Positions 6,862-14,319 of a stretch of DNA of 53,185 nucleotides are shown in pieces. Origin of the DNA: a virus; the IMG/VR virus record IMGVR_UViG_3300032770_000027, positions 1 to 53,185 of that record. One strand, written 5' to 3'. The notes under the pieces are model-generated. The model saw only the letters and a program-made list of their open reading frames with translations, was not told where the DNA came from and did not search any database. Within the stretch, counting starts at the first letter, position 1; every line of letters begins with the position of its first letter. Made by a program: the position numbers and the translations under genes.

Positions 6862-7299
6862 ATGCCTAAATTCAACCAATTGATCGAAAAAAAGTATCTG
6901 TCCAAGGAGGACTTTGAACGTCCGGCCTTGGTTACAATAGTCCGTTACGAGCAACACAATGTTGCCATGGAGGGCCAGCCGCAGGAAATGAAGTGGGTTA
7001 TTTATTTCCGGGAATTGCCCAAGGGACTCATCCTCAATCCGACCAACGTTGAACTGCTGAAAATGGCAACAAAGTGTTACGACGACACAGATGCCACCAT
7101 TGGAAAACAGATTGTCCTGTTTAACGATCCGACTGTCTCTATGGGCGGGAAACTGACCGGCGGAATCAGAATCAGAGCACCGCGCAATGTAGCACCACCA
7201 CCAATTGCGCCATTACCGATTCAACAACCAGCCCCACCGCCAGCACCAACTACAACTATGCCGACCGAGGGGGCGGCTGAAGATGACGTGCCATTTTGA
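6862..7299 (+). CDS. Phage protein with SSB-like acidic tail
   Basis: A 145-residue protein; the ATG at 6862 is chosen because sequence before it is poor coding material. Residues 1-105 contain 'VAMEGQPQEMKWVIYFRE' and 'IGKQIVLFNDPTVSMGGKL', strand-rich and like a compact beta fold found in many phages. A Pro/Ala-rich linker follows, then the end EDDVPF. Single-stranded-DNA-binding proteins end in a comparable acidic DDxPF tail that recruits repair and replication proteins. This architecture (beta domain, linker, acidic tail) suggests an SSB-like part, which is inference. Confidence 0.6.
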   Translation: MPKFNQLIEKKYLSKEDFERPALVTIVRYEQHNVAMEGQPQEMKWVIYFRELPKGLILNPTNVELLKMATKCYDDTDATIGKQIVLFNDPTVSMGGKLTGGIRIRAPRNVAPPPIAPLPIQQPAPPPAPTTTMPTEGAAEDDVPF

Positions 7300-7414
7300 G
7301 GGTGAACGATCCAAAGGGCTGCACCTGTGCGAAGGGTGCGGCCAATTCAGCAATGAAGTAAGATATTCCAAACGGATCGGTAAATTCGTTTGTTTCTTTT
7401 GCTACTGCAAATGA
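7283..7414 (+). CDS. Zinc-ribbon mini-protein (43 aa)
   Basis: It starts at an ATG inside the end of the previous gene and ends in the ATGA overlap with the next. Two Cys pairs (CEGCGQF and CFFCYC) are spaced like a treble-clef or ribbon zinc site. No family recognised. It is one of about a dozen tiny Cys-pair proteins in this genome. Confidence 0.55.
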   Translation: MTCHFEGERSKGLHLCEGCGQFSNEVRYSKRIGKFVCFFCYCK

Positions 7415-7698
7415 GTAACCAGATCACAACTGTTCAGGTTATCCAATATCTGATGCCCGATGGACGCACCAGATTTGTAAAAACAGACCTGCCGATAGAA
7501 GTTCAGCAGGATTACAACGACATGCTGGCATCGGGATGCAGGTTTGAAATTGAAATGCTCCAAACAGGACATGTTTCGGCAACGATATTCAATCCAGAAA
7601 AAGAAGAGGACGTTGACATTTCGATCACCAGCAACGGTCCGGACGTGCAGACTGGAATGGTAGAAATGCTTAAAAGGCGGCAATGGAAAGAACAATGA
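7411..7698 (+). CDS. Hypothetical phage protein (95 aa)
   Basis: The ATG at 7411 overlaps the previous TGA. The N-terminus has 'VIQYLMPDGRTRFVKTDLP'. The centre is a strand-rich 'CRFEIEMLQTGHVSATIF', and an acidic stretch 'EKEEDVDI' precedes a helical end. It looks like a small beta-rich phage protein. No function assigned. Confidence 0.58.
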   Translation: MSNQITTVQVIQYLMPDGRTRFVKTDLPIEVQQDYNDMLASGCRFEIEMLQTGHVSATIFNPEKEEDVDISITSNGPDVQTGMVEMLKRRQWKEQ

Positions 7699-8054
7699 AA
7701 ACCATCGTCACCCCGGCAATCTTCACTGGTTTCGGTTCAAGGCTGGACAAGAGCCTGTCATTCCGTGGATGCACACCTGAGTTAACCAGCGTGGAAAAAG
7801 CAGCGTTCATGGACTTCCAAGGGCTTAACGTCCGGCTCCTCATCGAACCGGTGGATTATCCCACAGACGGCAAGCAGGAAGTGAAGGGGCTGTTGGACTC
7901 GAAAACTCCGAGCCAACGGCTCCGGGCCGTCCTGTTCGTGCTGTGGAAGCAGGAAACTGACAAGCAATGCGAACTGAGAGATTTCAACCAGTTCTACATT
8001 GAAAAAATGGAACGATTAATCGACAAGGTGAAAGAACAGATCAACCCGCAATGA
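7695..8054 (+). CDS. Conserved phage protein (119 aa)
   Basis: The ATG at 7695 overlaps the TGA of the previous gene; an ATG four codons upstream is less likely. The centre and end, 'RLRAVLFVLWKQ', then 'FNQFYIEKMERLIDKVKEQ', match a helical protein family often seen in phage early regions. No activity is known to me. It is coupled to the next gene by ATGA. Confidence 0.65.
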   Translation: MKTIVTPAIFTGFGSRLDKSLSFRGCTPELTSVEKAAFMDFQGLNVRLLIEPVDYPTDGKQEVKGLLDSKTPSQRLRAVLFVLWKQETDKQCELRDFNQFYIEKMERLIDKVKEQINPQ

Positions 8055-8326
8055 CCAGCCTCACTAAAAAAGTTGTCCGGCTCACAGATCAGAAATACGG
8101 TAAGCGCCGGATTGTGGTTACTCTGGCACCAGTCAAAACAGAAACCTTTATCGGAATGCGGCTGAAGGGAAAACGGACGCAATACGTGGTGGCACTGTCC
8201 AGCTTATACCGGTTGGGGGCATTGTGGCATGGCGACAAAATCAAAAGGGCAAAAGCTGCGGCTCGCAAACTGGGCGTGCCGTGGCGGGTCGCCAAAAAAG
8301 AGTTTGAACGACAACACAGATTATGA
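8051..8326 (+). CDS. Small basic phage protein, source of a duplicated fragment
   Basis: A 91-residue protein rich in Lys and Arg, with a strand-rich start ('RIVVTLAPVKTETFIGMRL') and a helical end. It resembles small conserved phage proteins. Its first eight codons (MTSLTKKV) are echoed at 9325-9348 as MTALTKKV before an early stop. Coupled at both ends by ATGA overlaps. Confidence 0.62.
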   Translation: MTSLTKKVVRLTDQKYGKRRIVVTLAPVKTETFIGMRLKGKRTQYVVALSSLYRLGALWHGDKIKRAKAAARKLGVPWRVAKKEFERQHRL

Positions 8327-8589
8327 CCGATTTTGGCATACGTGGCGACTGTGTTTATATCTCGTGGCAGACCCGGAAAATGCTGGGATATGCCGTGCTC
8401 ACCATGCCAGACGAGGTTGAAGCTGTTAGAACCATAGACGGATTGACAGAAAAGGTGATGGCAGACTGGCTCAAGGCCAACCATCCGAAAATAGTTGAAC
8501 ATGTAAAGAAACAGGTTGAAACTGATGCTGAGTTTAGAAAGCAACTCGTGCAACAGAATGAAAAGCCTTCCCATCCTGAATGCAAGTGA
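8323..8589 (+). CDS. Hypothetical phage protein (88 aa)
   Basis: Not recognised. The first 30 residues form likely strands ('CVYISWQTRKMLGYAVLTM'), and the rest is helical and charged, ending 'KPSHPECK'. Its end overlaps the start of the RusA-like gene by 32 bases. Confidence 0.55.
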   Translation: MTDFGIRGDCVYISWQTRKMLGYAVLTMPDEVEAVRTIDGLTEKVMADWLKANHPKIVEHVKKQVETDAEFRKQLVQQNEKPSHPECK

Positions 8590-8914
8590 ATCATTCAAAC
8601 GACTCAATCCACACCTGTTTGGTCTGGCTCGATCACCTGCCCAAGACCGAAAACCTGCAACGACGCGGGACGTTCTCAAGCCGGTCAAACTCAACAAAAG
8701 AGGCACACCGATCGTGGCGGTCAGCATTGTCACTTTCAGAAAAATCGTTCTTGATGACGATAATAATGTCGGCGCGTGCAAGGCTCTGCGCGACGCCATC
8801 GCCGATTCCCTTGGAATCAATGACAAAGACAGCAGGGTGCGATGGGAATACGGACAGGTTGAAACCAGAGCCAGAACCGGAACACTTGTAAGAATAACTT
8901 TGTTGGAATCGTAA
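8558..8914 (+). CDS. RusA-like Holliday junction resolvase
   Basis: A 118-residue protein from the ATG at 8558 (an in-frame ATG at 8516 would add 14 residues within the previous gene). It has the RusA pattern: an acidic 'DDDNN' at residues 66-70, 'KALRDAIADSLGI', then 'DKDSRVRWEYGQ' and a closing strand. RusA-family enzymes cut branched DNA such as Holliday junctions. In phages they resolve recombination intermediates or concatemers before packaging. It is the only DNA-processing enzyme of its type recognised here. Confidence 0.72.
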   Translation: MKSLPILNASESFKRLNPHLFGLARSPAQDRKPATTRDVLKPVKLNKRGTPIVAVSIVTFRKIVLDDDNNVGACKALRDAIADSLGINDKDSRVRWEYGQVETRARTGTLVRITLLES

Positions 8915-9114
8915 TGATCAATCCACTTGTCACAATCACATGTCTGGCGATCGGATTTACGCTTGTGATTCTTTCGGTTGTTCACGTGGTAATCGCATTC
9001 AAAAGACACCGTGAGCCGAAACAATTGTGGTCGCATCTGATCCACGCGGTGATCTGTGCCGCTGCCGCTTGTGCGATGTCATGGATTCTGTCAATCCTCG
9101 AAGTGAAATGGTGA
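8914..9114 (+). CDS. Small membrane protein, two transmembrane segments
   Basis: The start codon shares a base with the stop of the RusA-like gene. The 66-residue product has hydrophobic segments at about 5-28 and 42-60, with a basic loop ('FKRHREPKQ') between them. It fits a two-pass inner-membrane protein with both ends on the same side. Holin-like in size, but it is far from the lysis-type genes; role unknown. Confidence 0.6.
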   Translation: MINPLVTITCLAIGFTLVILSVVHVVIAFKRHREPKQLWSHLIHAVICAAAACAMSWILSILEVKW

Positions 9115-9136
9115 AAGAACAACTGGACCCTCAATA

Positions 9137-9328
9137 ATGCCAATCCACAGCAAAAACGACCGCCATACCGAAACCGAACGGCTGAAAAAACAAATAAATT
9201 CAATTCTTGATGGCATTGATAGGACTGAATTGGATAACAATCCGGGATGGTGGGAAACATCAGATGGAGCGTCATTTGGCTCCTTAAAACTGAAACAGAT
9301 CATGGCTCTCTTCGACGAAAAAAAATGA
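9137..9328 (+). CDS. Hypothetical small phage protein (63 aa)
   Basis: Charged and helical at the start ('ETERLKKQINSILDGIDR'), with 'NNPGWWETSDGASFG' in the middle. No family recognised. Its TGA overlaps the ATG of the short remnant at 9325. Confidence 0.55.
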   Translation: MPIHSKNDRHTETERLKKQINSILDGIDRTELDNNPGWWETSDGASFGSLKLKQIMALFDEKK

Positions 9329-9354
9329 CCGCGCTCACCAAAAAGGTTGAATAG
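9325..9354 (+). pseudogene. Nine-codon remnant of the gene at 8051
   Basis: ATG ACC GCG CTC ACC AAA AAG GTT GAA then TAG encodes MTALTKKVE. The first eight codons match the start of the 91-residue gene at 8051 at 20 of 24 bases and the start has the same ATGA coupling. It appears to be the left end of a lost duplicate, cut where the exported-protein gene begins. Confidence 0.5.
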
Positions 9355-9358
9355 TGAT

Positions 9359-10096
9359 ATGAAAACCCTCCTCTCAGTCGTAATGGCCGCATTTATGGCC
9401 GCATGTCCTGTCAAGGCATTAGCGGATCAGCCAATCAATCAACCCGATCCTCCACCGGAAACAAATCCACAAATTGGTCTTTGCCCCTTACTGGTCGGAG
9501 CAGCAGCATTGGCCGCTGCCGGTTATGGAGTGTGGAAACTCTATAAGTGCGCGGATCACCTGTTAAATCCGCCCCCGCCCGCGCCTCCAACAAACGCCCC
9601 ACCACCGCCCCCACCACAGACAAACAACCCCGCTCCGCATATCATAAAAGAATCACTGACAGTTCAGCCGGCGACTCTTTTCATCGGAGACAATTCGCTG
9701 ACATGCGATACGAGTGTATCTGCAAATGGCTGGACTGACTGGCAGGGAAATCCGATCGGTTATTGTGTCGGGGGCGTGATAACGAACATGTTTTTCACCA
9801 ACAGCCTTGGGACAACGGTTACAAATTGGTATGAGAGCAGCCCCGACCTTGTAAACTGGACTCACGAGCCACTGACCATGATCGCATGGATCAGCCAAGC
9901 GCCGAATGGCATGGATACCAATGCGGTTTATATCGTATCAGACGTGACCGGTGCGCCGATCTCAACGAACTGGTGTGCGCTTACCACCTACGTTCAGTCC
10001 GGACAACTGATCACCGTCTCAACCAATCTTGCGTGCCTTACCACCGTTCCGCGCAGAGCAGGTCACAGATCAATGTTCTACCGAATTGGACCATGA
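9359..10096 (+). CDS. Exported verrucomicrobial-style protein
   Basis: A 245-residue protein from the ATG at 9359. A signal-peptide-like start ('MKTLLSVVMAAFMAACPVKA') is followed by a second hydrophobic stretch ('LLVGAAALAAAGYGVWKL') and a Pro/Asn-rich linker. The C-terminal part ends with 'SSPDLVNWT' and 'FYRIGP', a pattern I associate with secreted Verrucomicrobia proteins. Such a protein is likely to act at the host envelope. It ends only three bases from the converging 10100-10327 gene, with no obvious terminator between. Confidence 0.6.
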   Translation: MKTLLSVVMAAFMAACPVKALADQPINQPDPPPETNPQIGLCPLLVGAAALAAAGYGVWKLYKCADHLLNPPPPAPPTNAPPPPPPQTNNPAPHIIKESLTVQPATLFIGDNSLTCDTSVSANGWTDWQGNPIGYCVGGVITNMFFTNSLGTTVTNWYESSPDLVNWTHEPLTMIAWISQAPNGMDTNAVYIVSDVTGAPISTNWCALTTYVQSGQLITVSTNLACLTTVPRRAGHRSMFYRIGP

Positions 10097-10099
10097 CGG

Positions 10100-10327
10100 T
10101 TACGCCGGCGTGAGCGCGAGCAGTGCCTGTCCTTGAGGCGATGCGGGGTCGATCCCAGCTTTGGTGAGAGCGTCCAGCATTTTTGTCCGTGCGCTCTGAT
10201 TCGACAGTGCATTCAAAGCGTCCCAATCTGCCTGAGTGACAGTCGGAGCCGTGGCCATCTGCCAGACCTTTTGAGCGAACGGGACTCCGTAAGTGATGAT
10301 GAGTTGTGCGATTGCGGCTCCGGTCAT
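10100..10327 (-). CDS. Small hydrophobic helical protein at the lysis end (75 aa)
   Basis: A short protein with an N-terminal hydrophobic segment ('AAIAQLIITYGVPFAQKVW') and a helical tail. Its start overlaps the stop of the lipoprotein gene (ATGA). Small proteins of this kind ('...QADWDALNALSNQSARTKM...') recur in phage lysis regions. Exact role unknown. Confidence 0.55.
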   Translation of the reverse strand: MTGAAIAQLIITYGVPFAQKVWQMATAPTVTQADWDALNALSNQSARTKMLDALTKAGIDPASPQGQALLALTPA

Positions 10328-10653
10328 TTTATACCTCCAACTGCGTTGAGAACATTTGCTTCCTGTGTTATCAGGCTGGCCGGAGCGATTGAATTGCTGC
10401 CGCTCTCAGCCGCCGCCAATGCCAGCCGGTAGCCGGCCTGAAAGTCGTTGTAATATTTCGAGACCGCCGGCACGTTGTTGGTCGGGACGATTCCCTTGGC
10501 CACGCCCCCGTAATACGCGGTGACAGCGGAGTCCACGGTATAACCGACCGAAGCCAGTGTATTGAATTCGGTCTGGCTGCCGCGCTGGAACAAAGCACAA
10601 CCGAACAAAAAGACCAAAATGACCGGGAGATAAATGCGGTTTATGAATTTCAT
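10324..10653 (-). CDS. Phage lipoprotein
   Basis: A 109-residue protein with a hydrophobic start and a lipobox-like LFGC at about residues 16-19 ('LPVILVFLFGCALFQRG'), so Cys19 could be lipidated. The rest is Ala/Asn/Ser-rich and helical. A lipoprotein beside holin-type membrane genes could be an outer spanin, but it also resembles small conserved lipoproteins in phages, so spanin is not assigned. Confidence 0.6.
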   Translation of the reverse strand: MKFINRIYLPVILVFLFGCALFQRGSQTEFNTLASVGYTVDSAVTAYYGGVAKGIVPTNNVPAVSKYYNDFQAGYRLALAAAESGSNSIAPASLITQEANVLNAVGGIK

Positions 10654-10889
10654 GGGGTTGGTGGTTTGATGATTTGATCGGTGTTACCGGTGGCCGGAGT
10701 GACAGGAGGAAGTTTCAGCAGAGATCTGGTATCCTTCGCCGCTGTGATTAGTCCAAGTATGATTGCACCCGCCCATACTGTCTTGTCTGGCATCACACCT
10801 TTGGTTTGAATGAATACGAGGAACATCGCGCCTCCGGAGGCGATGATGAACGCGGTTAACGCGCTGACGATAATCTGAATGGCGTTCAT
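10650..10889 (-). CDS. Holin-like membrane protein
   Basis: A 79-residue protein with two hydrophobic segments (about 4-27 and 37-54) and a short Pro/Thr-rich tail. Size, double hydrophobic pattern and position between a lipoprotein and a coiled-coil membrane protein fit a holin, which opens the inner membrane at lysis. No unique holin motif is visible, so this is inference from context. Confidence 0.5.
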   Translation of the reverse strand: MNAIQIIVSALTAFIIASGGAMFLVFIQTKGVMPDKTVWAGAIILGLITAAKDTRSLLKLPPVTPATGNTDQIIKPPTP

Positions 10890-11113
10890 ACGTGAAGCAG
10901 TTTAAATATCCAGTCCAGAAAGTCAACTGCGGTTGGTTTGAGCACAAAGGCAAGCGTGGTCGCAGTCAGAACTGTGTTTATATCCACCTTCTTTTTGATG
11001 GACGGAAATTCCTTTGTGACTTCCTCAAGGCGAATCAGTCGATCTTTTATTCCAACCTGACCATTGCCATGAATCTCATTTTCGAGACGATCTATTCTTG
11101 CGTCCTCATTCAT
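10886..11113 (-). CDS. XhlA-like coiled-coil membrane protein
   Basis: A 75-residue protein from the ATG at 11113, which overlaps the TGA of the gene upstream. The N-terminal half is a charged coiled coil ('ARIDRLENEIHGNGQ', 'DRLIRLEEVTKEF'), and the C-terminal half is hydrophobic. This is the architecture of XhlA-type hemolysin/holin accessory proteins, which sit in the membrane and help lysis. The match is by architecture. Confidence 0.5.
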   Translation of the reverse strand: MNEDARIDRLENEIHGNGQVGIKDRLIRLEEVTKEFPSIKKKVDINTVLTATTLAFVLKPTAVDFLDWIFKLLHV

Positions 11114-11568
11114 TGGTTCCACACGCGCTTGCTGCTTTTCATTTCCAGACCTTCGAAAAACACCGGCTGGTAATCCGTCGGGTTCGTTGCTGACAGGACC
11201 GTGCCGTGAAAGTTTGTCCGGATCAGAGACCATTTATGCGTAGTTAGATCGCTGCACTGATACACATTCCCGGTTCCGTTGCAGGTGATCGTGATCGCAC
11301 AGAACTCAAATCCGTTCGTGATTGTGATCGACTTGCCCGGAACCGTTTCGCTGCCATCCGCGCCCAAGGCGGTCATCCAGAAATCATTCTGGAACCGGGG
11401 CAGATTGGTGATCGCCAGTGTCGTGCCCGGATAATCCCAACGATACTGCCAGTTAGGATAATGCTTGCCGCAGTAAACCCGATACGTGACCGCGTTTGTG
11501 ACGGGTGAACAAGCCAGCACGATGTCTGGCGCATTGGTGGCGGGCGGCGGTGGTGGCAGCAGGTTCAT
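11110..11568 (-). CDS. Fibronectin-III-like small protein
   Basis: A 152-residue protein. Residues about 15-85 read as an Fn3-type domain ('PVTNAVTYRVYCG', then 'ITNLPRFQNDFWMTALGADG'). The C-terminal part has 'NVYQCSDLTTHKW', similar in style to verrucomicrobial secreted proteins. No signal peptide is visible. It sits between the SGNH hydrolase and the lysis genes and could be a virion-surface decoration. Confidence 0.5.
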   Translation of the reverse strand: MNLLPPPPPATNAPDIVLACSPVTNAVTYRVYCGKHYPNWQYRWDYPGTTLAITNLPRFQNDFWMTALGADGSETVPGKSITITNGFEFCAITITCNGTGNVYQCSDLTTHKWSLIRTNFHGTVLSATNPTDYQPVFFEGLEMKSSKRVWNQ

Positions 11569-13217
11569 GGGCTTACAAAGGGAATGTGGATCGGGATGCC
11601 CTTATTGGTGATTGTAATCGACCCGTTAAACGATGAGATTGCCGCTGGTGGAGCGCCGGTAGAAATGTTCACGCTCAGATTGGTCGTGAATAAGGCCGTC
11701 AATCCGCTTGAGGGTGAACCGACGGAAAATGAATAGGCTCCGGGCACGATCCCGTTGGTCGTGATAGACAGAAACAGTTGATTGGCCACGTCCACAAGCC
11801 CAATATAATTTCCATAAGCGCCAAGGTCCATTTCATATCGGGAAGCGCCCTGAAAATACCAGAGCGCCGGCAATCCTCCGCTGAAAAACGTCCCCAACCA
11901 CATATTTCCGATCGCGCCATTGTTTGTCTGTCCCACGAGAAGTGCGTTGTAAAGATGCGGTGTAAAAGTGCTGTAATCCAGCACGACATTGCTGGGCAAA
12001 ATGTAATTTGTTGGAGCGTTGGCTGTCGGAAAATCCGCACAGATCATGGAATACAGATTGGCAGCCCATAACCGTGCTCCACCATCAGTTGGATGCACCC
12101 CGGGTGTGTAGATGATCCCCGATGAAAGCATGAAGTTCGTGTCATTGAACCGTGAATACAGGTCAGCGTAACACCAGCCATTCATAGCGCAGACAAGTTT
12201 AGCGCTGTAATTCTGCCACAGATTGTCCGCCACGTCCGTCGCAGGAGACTGATCCATCCGGGCCGGGGTTGCGACGATGATCACGTGAGTGTTAGTGTAT
12301 GACAGGAGACTTAGAAGCTGTGTCAGCACGTTGGTGTAGGTGGTGACATCATTCTCTTCACCCCAATCCTTGGCGTGGTAAACAATCAGGTCCGGCTGGA
12401 TGTTGGTGCCGATCTGTCTGAGCATATTGGTTCCTCCGATCATCGTCAGAAAATTGGTGATCGTGAGTCCTCCCTTGGCCATCCACCACACCTTGATACC
12501 CGGCGTGTTTGTCCGATTGAAGTCCGGCAGGATGTAATTTGTTCCGGCGGCACCAGACCAGCCGGAGAACACAATCTGATTGTCTATTCCGGCTGTGGAA
12601 AAATTGGTATGTAACAATGTGGGCGTCGCGGCGTAGCCGTTGATCTTGACCGTGGTATTGATGCCCTCAGTTGGTGCGGTCACCGTGGCCCAGAAGTTTG
12701 TTCCCAAAGGCTGCGCCACCCACCAGAATCCAACCTGATTGATCGGCTTTCCGATCACGGTTGAAAATGACTGGCTTTGGGTCATGTAAGCGGCATTGGT
12801 TCCATCAGAACCATACAACACGCACCAGTGGATTCCCGGCCAGTTTGTGTTTTCGTTCCGGTTCAGCGTCGTCGGGAATGATGCCCACCACCCTTCGAAC
12901 CCTTCTCCATTATTCCCAAAATTGGCTTGCAAATACTGCGACAGATATTCACTTGCCGACGGCTGGCCATATCCATTTTGGCTCATGGAGTCTCCGATCA
13001 TCAGAACCGAGGCTCCGGAGCCGCTGGCGTTTCCATAAAAGGCAGGCAGCGCCGCACTTGGTATCTGAGTCTGAGGAAGCAGCAGGCCATCCGTGCTGGA
13101 TACTATGCCGGTGCTATAACCGTCACCGATGAGATTTCCGATGACGTTGCCTTTAAAAGTTTGACCGTGCGCTGCGAGGCACACGGCCATCAGGGCTGTT
13201 GCAATGATCTTTTTCAT
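11565..13217 (-). CDS. Exported SGNH/GDSL hydrolase
   Basis: A 550-residue protein with a Sec-type signal peptide ('MKKIIATALMAVCLAAHG'). The SGNH block I motif 'VLMIGDSMSQ' puts the nucleophile at Ser77. A possible block III lies in 'DWGEENDV'. Block V reads 'GVHPTDGG' with His375, but the Asp usually three residues before this His is Pro372. SGNH hydrolases act as esterases, often deacetylating glycans. The C-terminal 170 residues are beta-rich and fibre-like. It lies among structural genes, so it may be a host-surface glycan esterase on the virion or an exported lysis helper. Confidence 0.68.
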   Translation of the reverse strand: MKKIIATALMAVCLAAHGQTFKGNVIGNLIGDGYSTGIVSSTDGLLLPQTQIPSAALPAFYGNASGSGASVLMIGDSMSQNGYGQPSASEYLSQYLQANFGNNGEGFEGWWASFPTTLNRNENTNWPGIHWCVLYGSDGTNAAYMTQSQSFSTVIGKPINQVGFWWVAQPLGTNFWATVTAPTEGINTTVKINGYAATPTLLHTNFSTAGIDNQIVFSGWSGAAGTNYILPDFNRTNTPGIKVWWMAKGGLTITNFLTMIGGTNMLRQIGTNIQPDLIVYHAKDWGEENDVTTYTNVLTQLLSLLSYTNTHVIIVATPARMDQSPATDVADNLWQNYSAKLVCAMNGWCYADLYSRFNDTNFMLSSGIIYTPGVHPTDGGARLWAANLYSMICADFPTANAPTNYILPSNVVLDYSTFTPHLYNALLVGQTNNGAIGNMWLGTFFSGGLPALWYFQGASRYEMDLGAYGNYIGLVDVANQLFLSITTNGIVPGAYSFSVGSPSSGLTALFTTNLSVNISTGAPPAAISSFNGSITITNKGIPIHIPFVSP

Positions 13218-13492
13218 GCTGTTTGAAGTCCTGTATCATGCCACGCTCCGGAAAAATAAGCCCACAATTCTCTCGTGCTCGTATCAATAGCCATTCCACA
13301 ACCGGAGGATGGTGTGAAATTTGGTGTCACACCAGAATAATTCCCACAGGTCACGCCGCCGGCAGCTCCGCTACCGCCATTGGACTGTATCTGGCAAAGC
13401 AGGTAAATCAACACTGGAAGTTGCATCCCGTTTGGAATATTACAGGCGATGCAGGAAGCATTGTTGATTAGTGTTTGTGGATCACAGGCCAT
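13214..13492 (-). CDS. CxxC/GMQ repeat protein A
   Basis: A 92-residue protein whose first 36 residues share the module also present in the next two genes: 'NNASCIACNIPNGMQLPVLI' followed by a CQI end. The C-terminal half is Gly/Ser/Thr-rich with a closing 'LWAYFSGAWHDTG' that looks like a fibre tip. The paired Cys could bind metal or form a disulfide. Probably a virion decoration. Confidence 0.6.
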   Translation of the reverse strand: MACDPQTLINNASCIACNIPNGMQLPVLIYLLCQIQSNGGSGAAGGVTCGNYSGVTPNFTPSSGCGMAIDTSTRELWAYFSGAWHDTGLQTA

Positions 13493-13493
13493 A

Positions 13494-14078
13494 TTATCTC
13501 AATACTTCACCGTAGCCCTGTTGGGCAGTCAGCGATTGAGTTCCATCACCAACAGTTCCCGTGATTTTGAGATTGTTCGCCTGAGCAAAATTCAGTCCCA
13601 CAAGATCGGTCGTTGTTATGCCGACCGTTTGAGAGGGGCTGGCAGCAGCATACGATAAATTCTCAACAACAGTGGTCCGGGCTGTGGTCGTGCCGGTCAT
13701 TACAATTTGAACCCGAAGATCGTGATCTGCTGGATTTGCCGCTGAGAGCGTATTGCTCCAAATAACCTGTCCTGCAAAACTGATTGTAATGTTGACATTG
13801 TATGGAGTGCCGCCATAGGTGTTGTGAGCAACATATTCCGCGATGATTCTTTGCCCCGCAGTCGTGAGCGTGTTTGCCGGAATCGAATCGGAATAAAGAT
13901 CAGTCGCACCAGTTCCAGAAGTCGAAGAATTGGAATAGTGAGAGAACAACTGAGCCGAGCTTCCAGACTGCTGAATCTGACAAAGCAGATAGATCAGCAC
14001 CGGGAGCTGCATCCCGTTGGGGATGTTGCAGGCAATGCAGGACGAATTGTTGATCAGACTTTGCGGATCACAGGCCAT
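13494..14078 (-). CDS. CxxC/GMQ repeat protein B
   Basis: A 194-residue protein with the N-terminal module nearly identical to protein A ('NNSSCIACNIPNGMQLPVLI', then CQI), followed by a 150-residue beta-rich domain ('NVNITISFAGQVIWSNTL', 'DHDLRVQIVMTGTTTA'). The module plus jelly-roll-like domain suggests a decoration or fibre protein anchored by the shared module. Two bases separate it from protein A. Confidence 0.6.
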   Translation of the reverse strand: MACDPQSLINNSSCIACNIPNGMQLPVLIYLLCQIQQSGSSAQLFSHYSNSSTSGTGATDLYSDSIPANTLTTAGQRIIAEYVAHNTYGGTPYNVNITISFAGQVIWSNTLSAANPADHDLRVQIVMTGTTTARTTVVENLSYAAASPSQTVGITTTDLVGLNFAQANNLKITGTVGDGTQSLTAQQGYGEVLR

Positions 14079-14079
14079 A

Positions 14080-14319
14080 TCATACTCCGGCTATTTGGCA
14101 CGCCACAGAAATCGCCACGGCCCATTGCATGCCGGCGGGAATGTTGCAGGCAATGCAGGAAGCATTTCCGACCAGACTGTTGATGGCGGTTTTAGAGCTG
14201 ACATCCACCCCGGCAATCTGAGCCGCCAGATAAATCATGGCCGGCAACTCCATGCCAACCGGTATCAGACCTTCATACTGCCGCGCAGCGGTCACCAGCG
14301 TTTGAGAATCACACACCAT
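14080..14319 (-). CDS. CxxC/GMQ repeat protein C (two modules)
   Basis: A 79-residue protein built from two copies of the module: 'QYEGLIPVGMELPAMIYLAA' and 'NASCIACNIPAGMQWAVAIS', the second carrying the CxxC. It has no extra domain, so the module itself may assemble, for example on the capsid. Likely a paralogue of proteins A and B. Confidence 0.6.
   Translation of the reverse strand: MVCDSQTLVTAARQYEGLIPVGMELPAMIYLAAQIAGVDVSSKTAINSLVGNASCIACNIPAGMQWAVAISVACQIAGV

Noticed and set aside
8089-9045. 318-residue minus-strand frame opposite the RusA-like gene
   Set aside because: The plus strand there carries five tightly coupled genes including a RusA-like enzyme. The antisense protein is Leu/Arg/Ser-rich without motifs.
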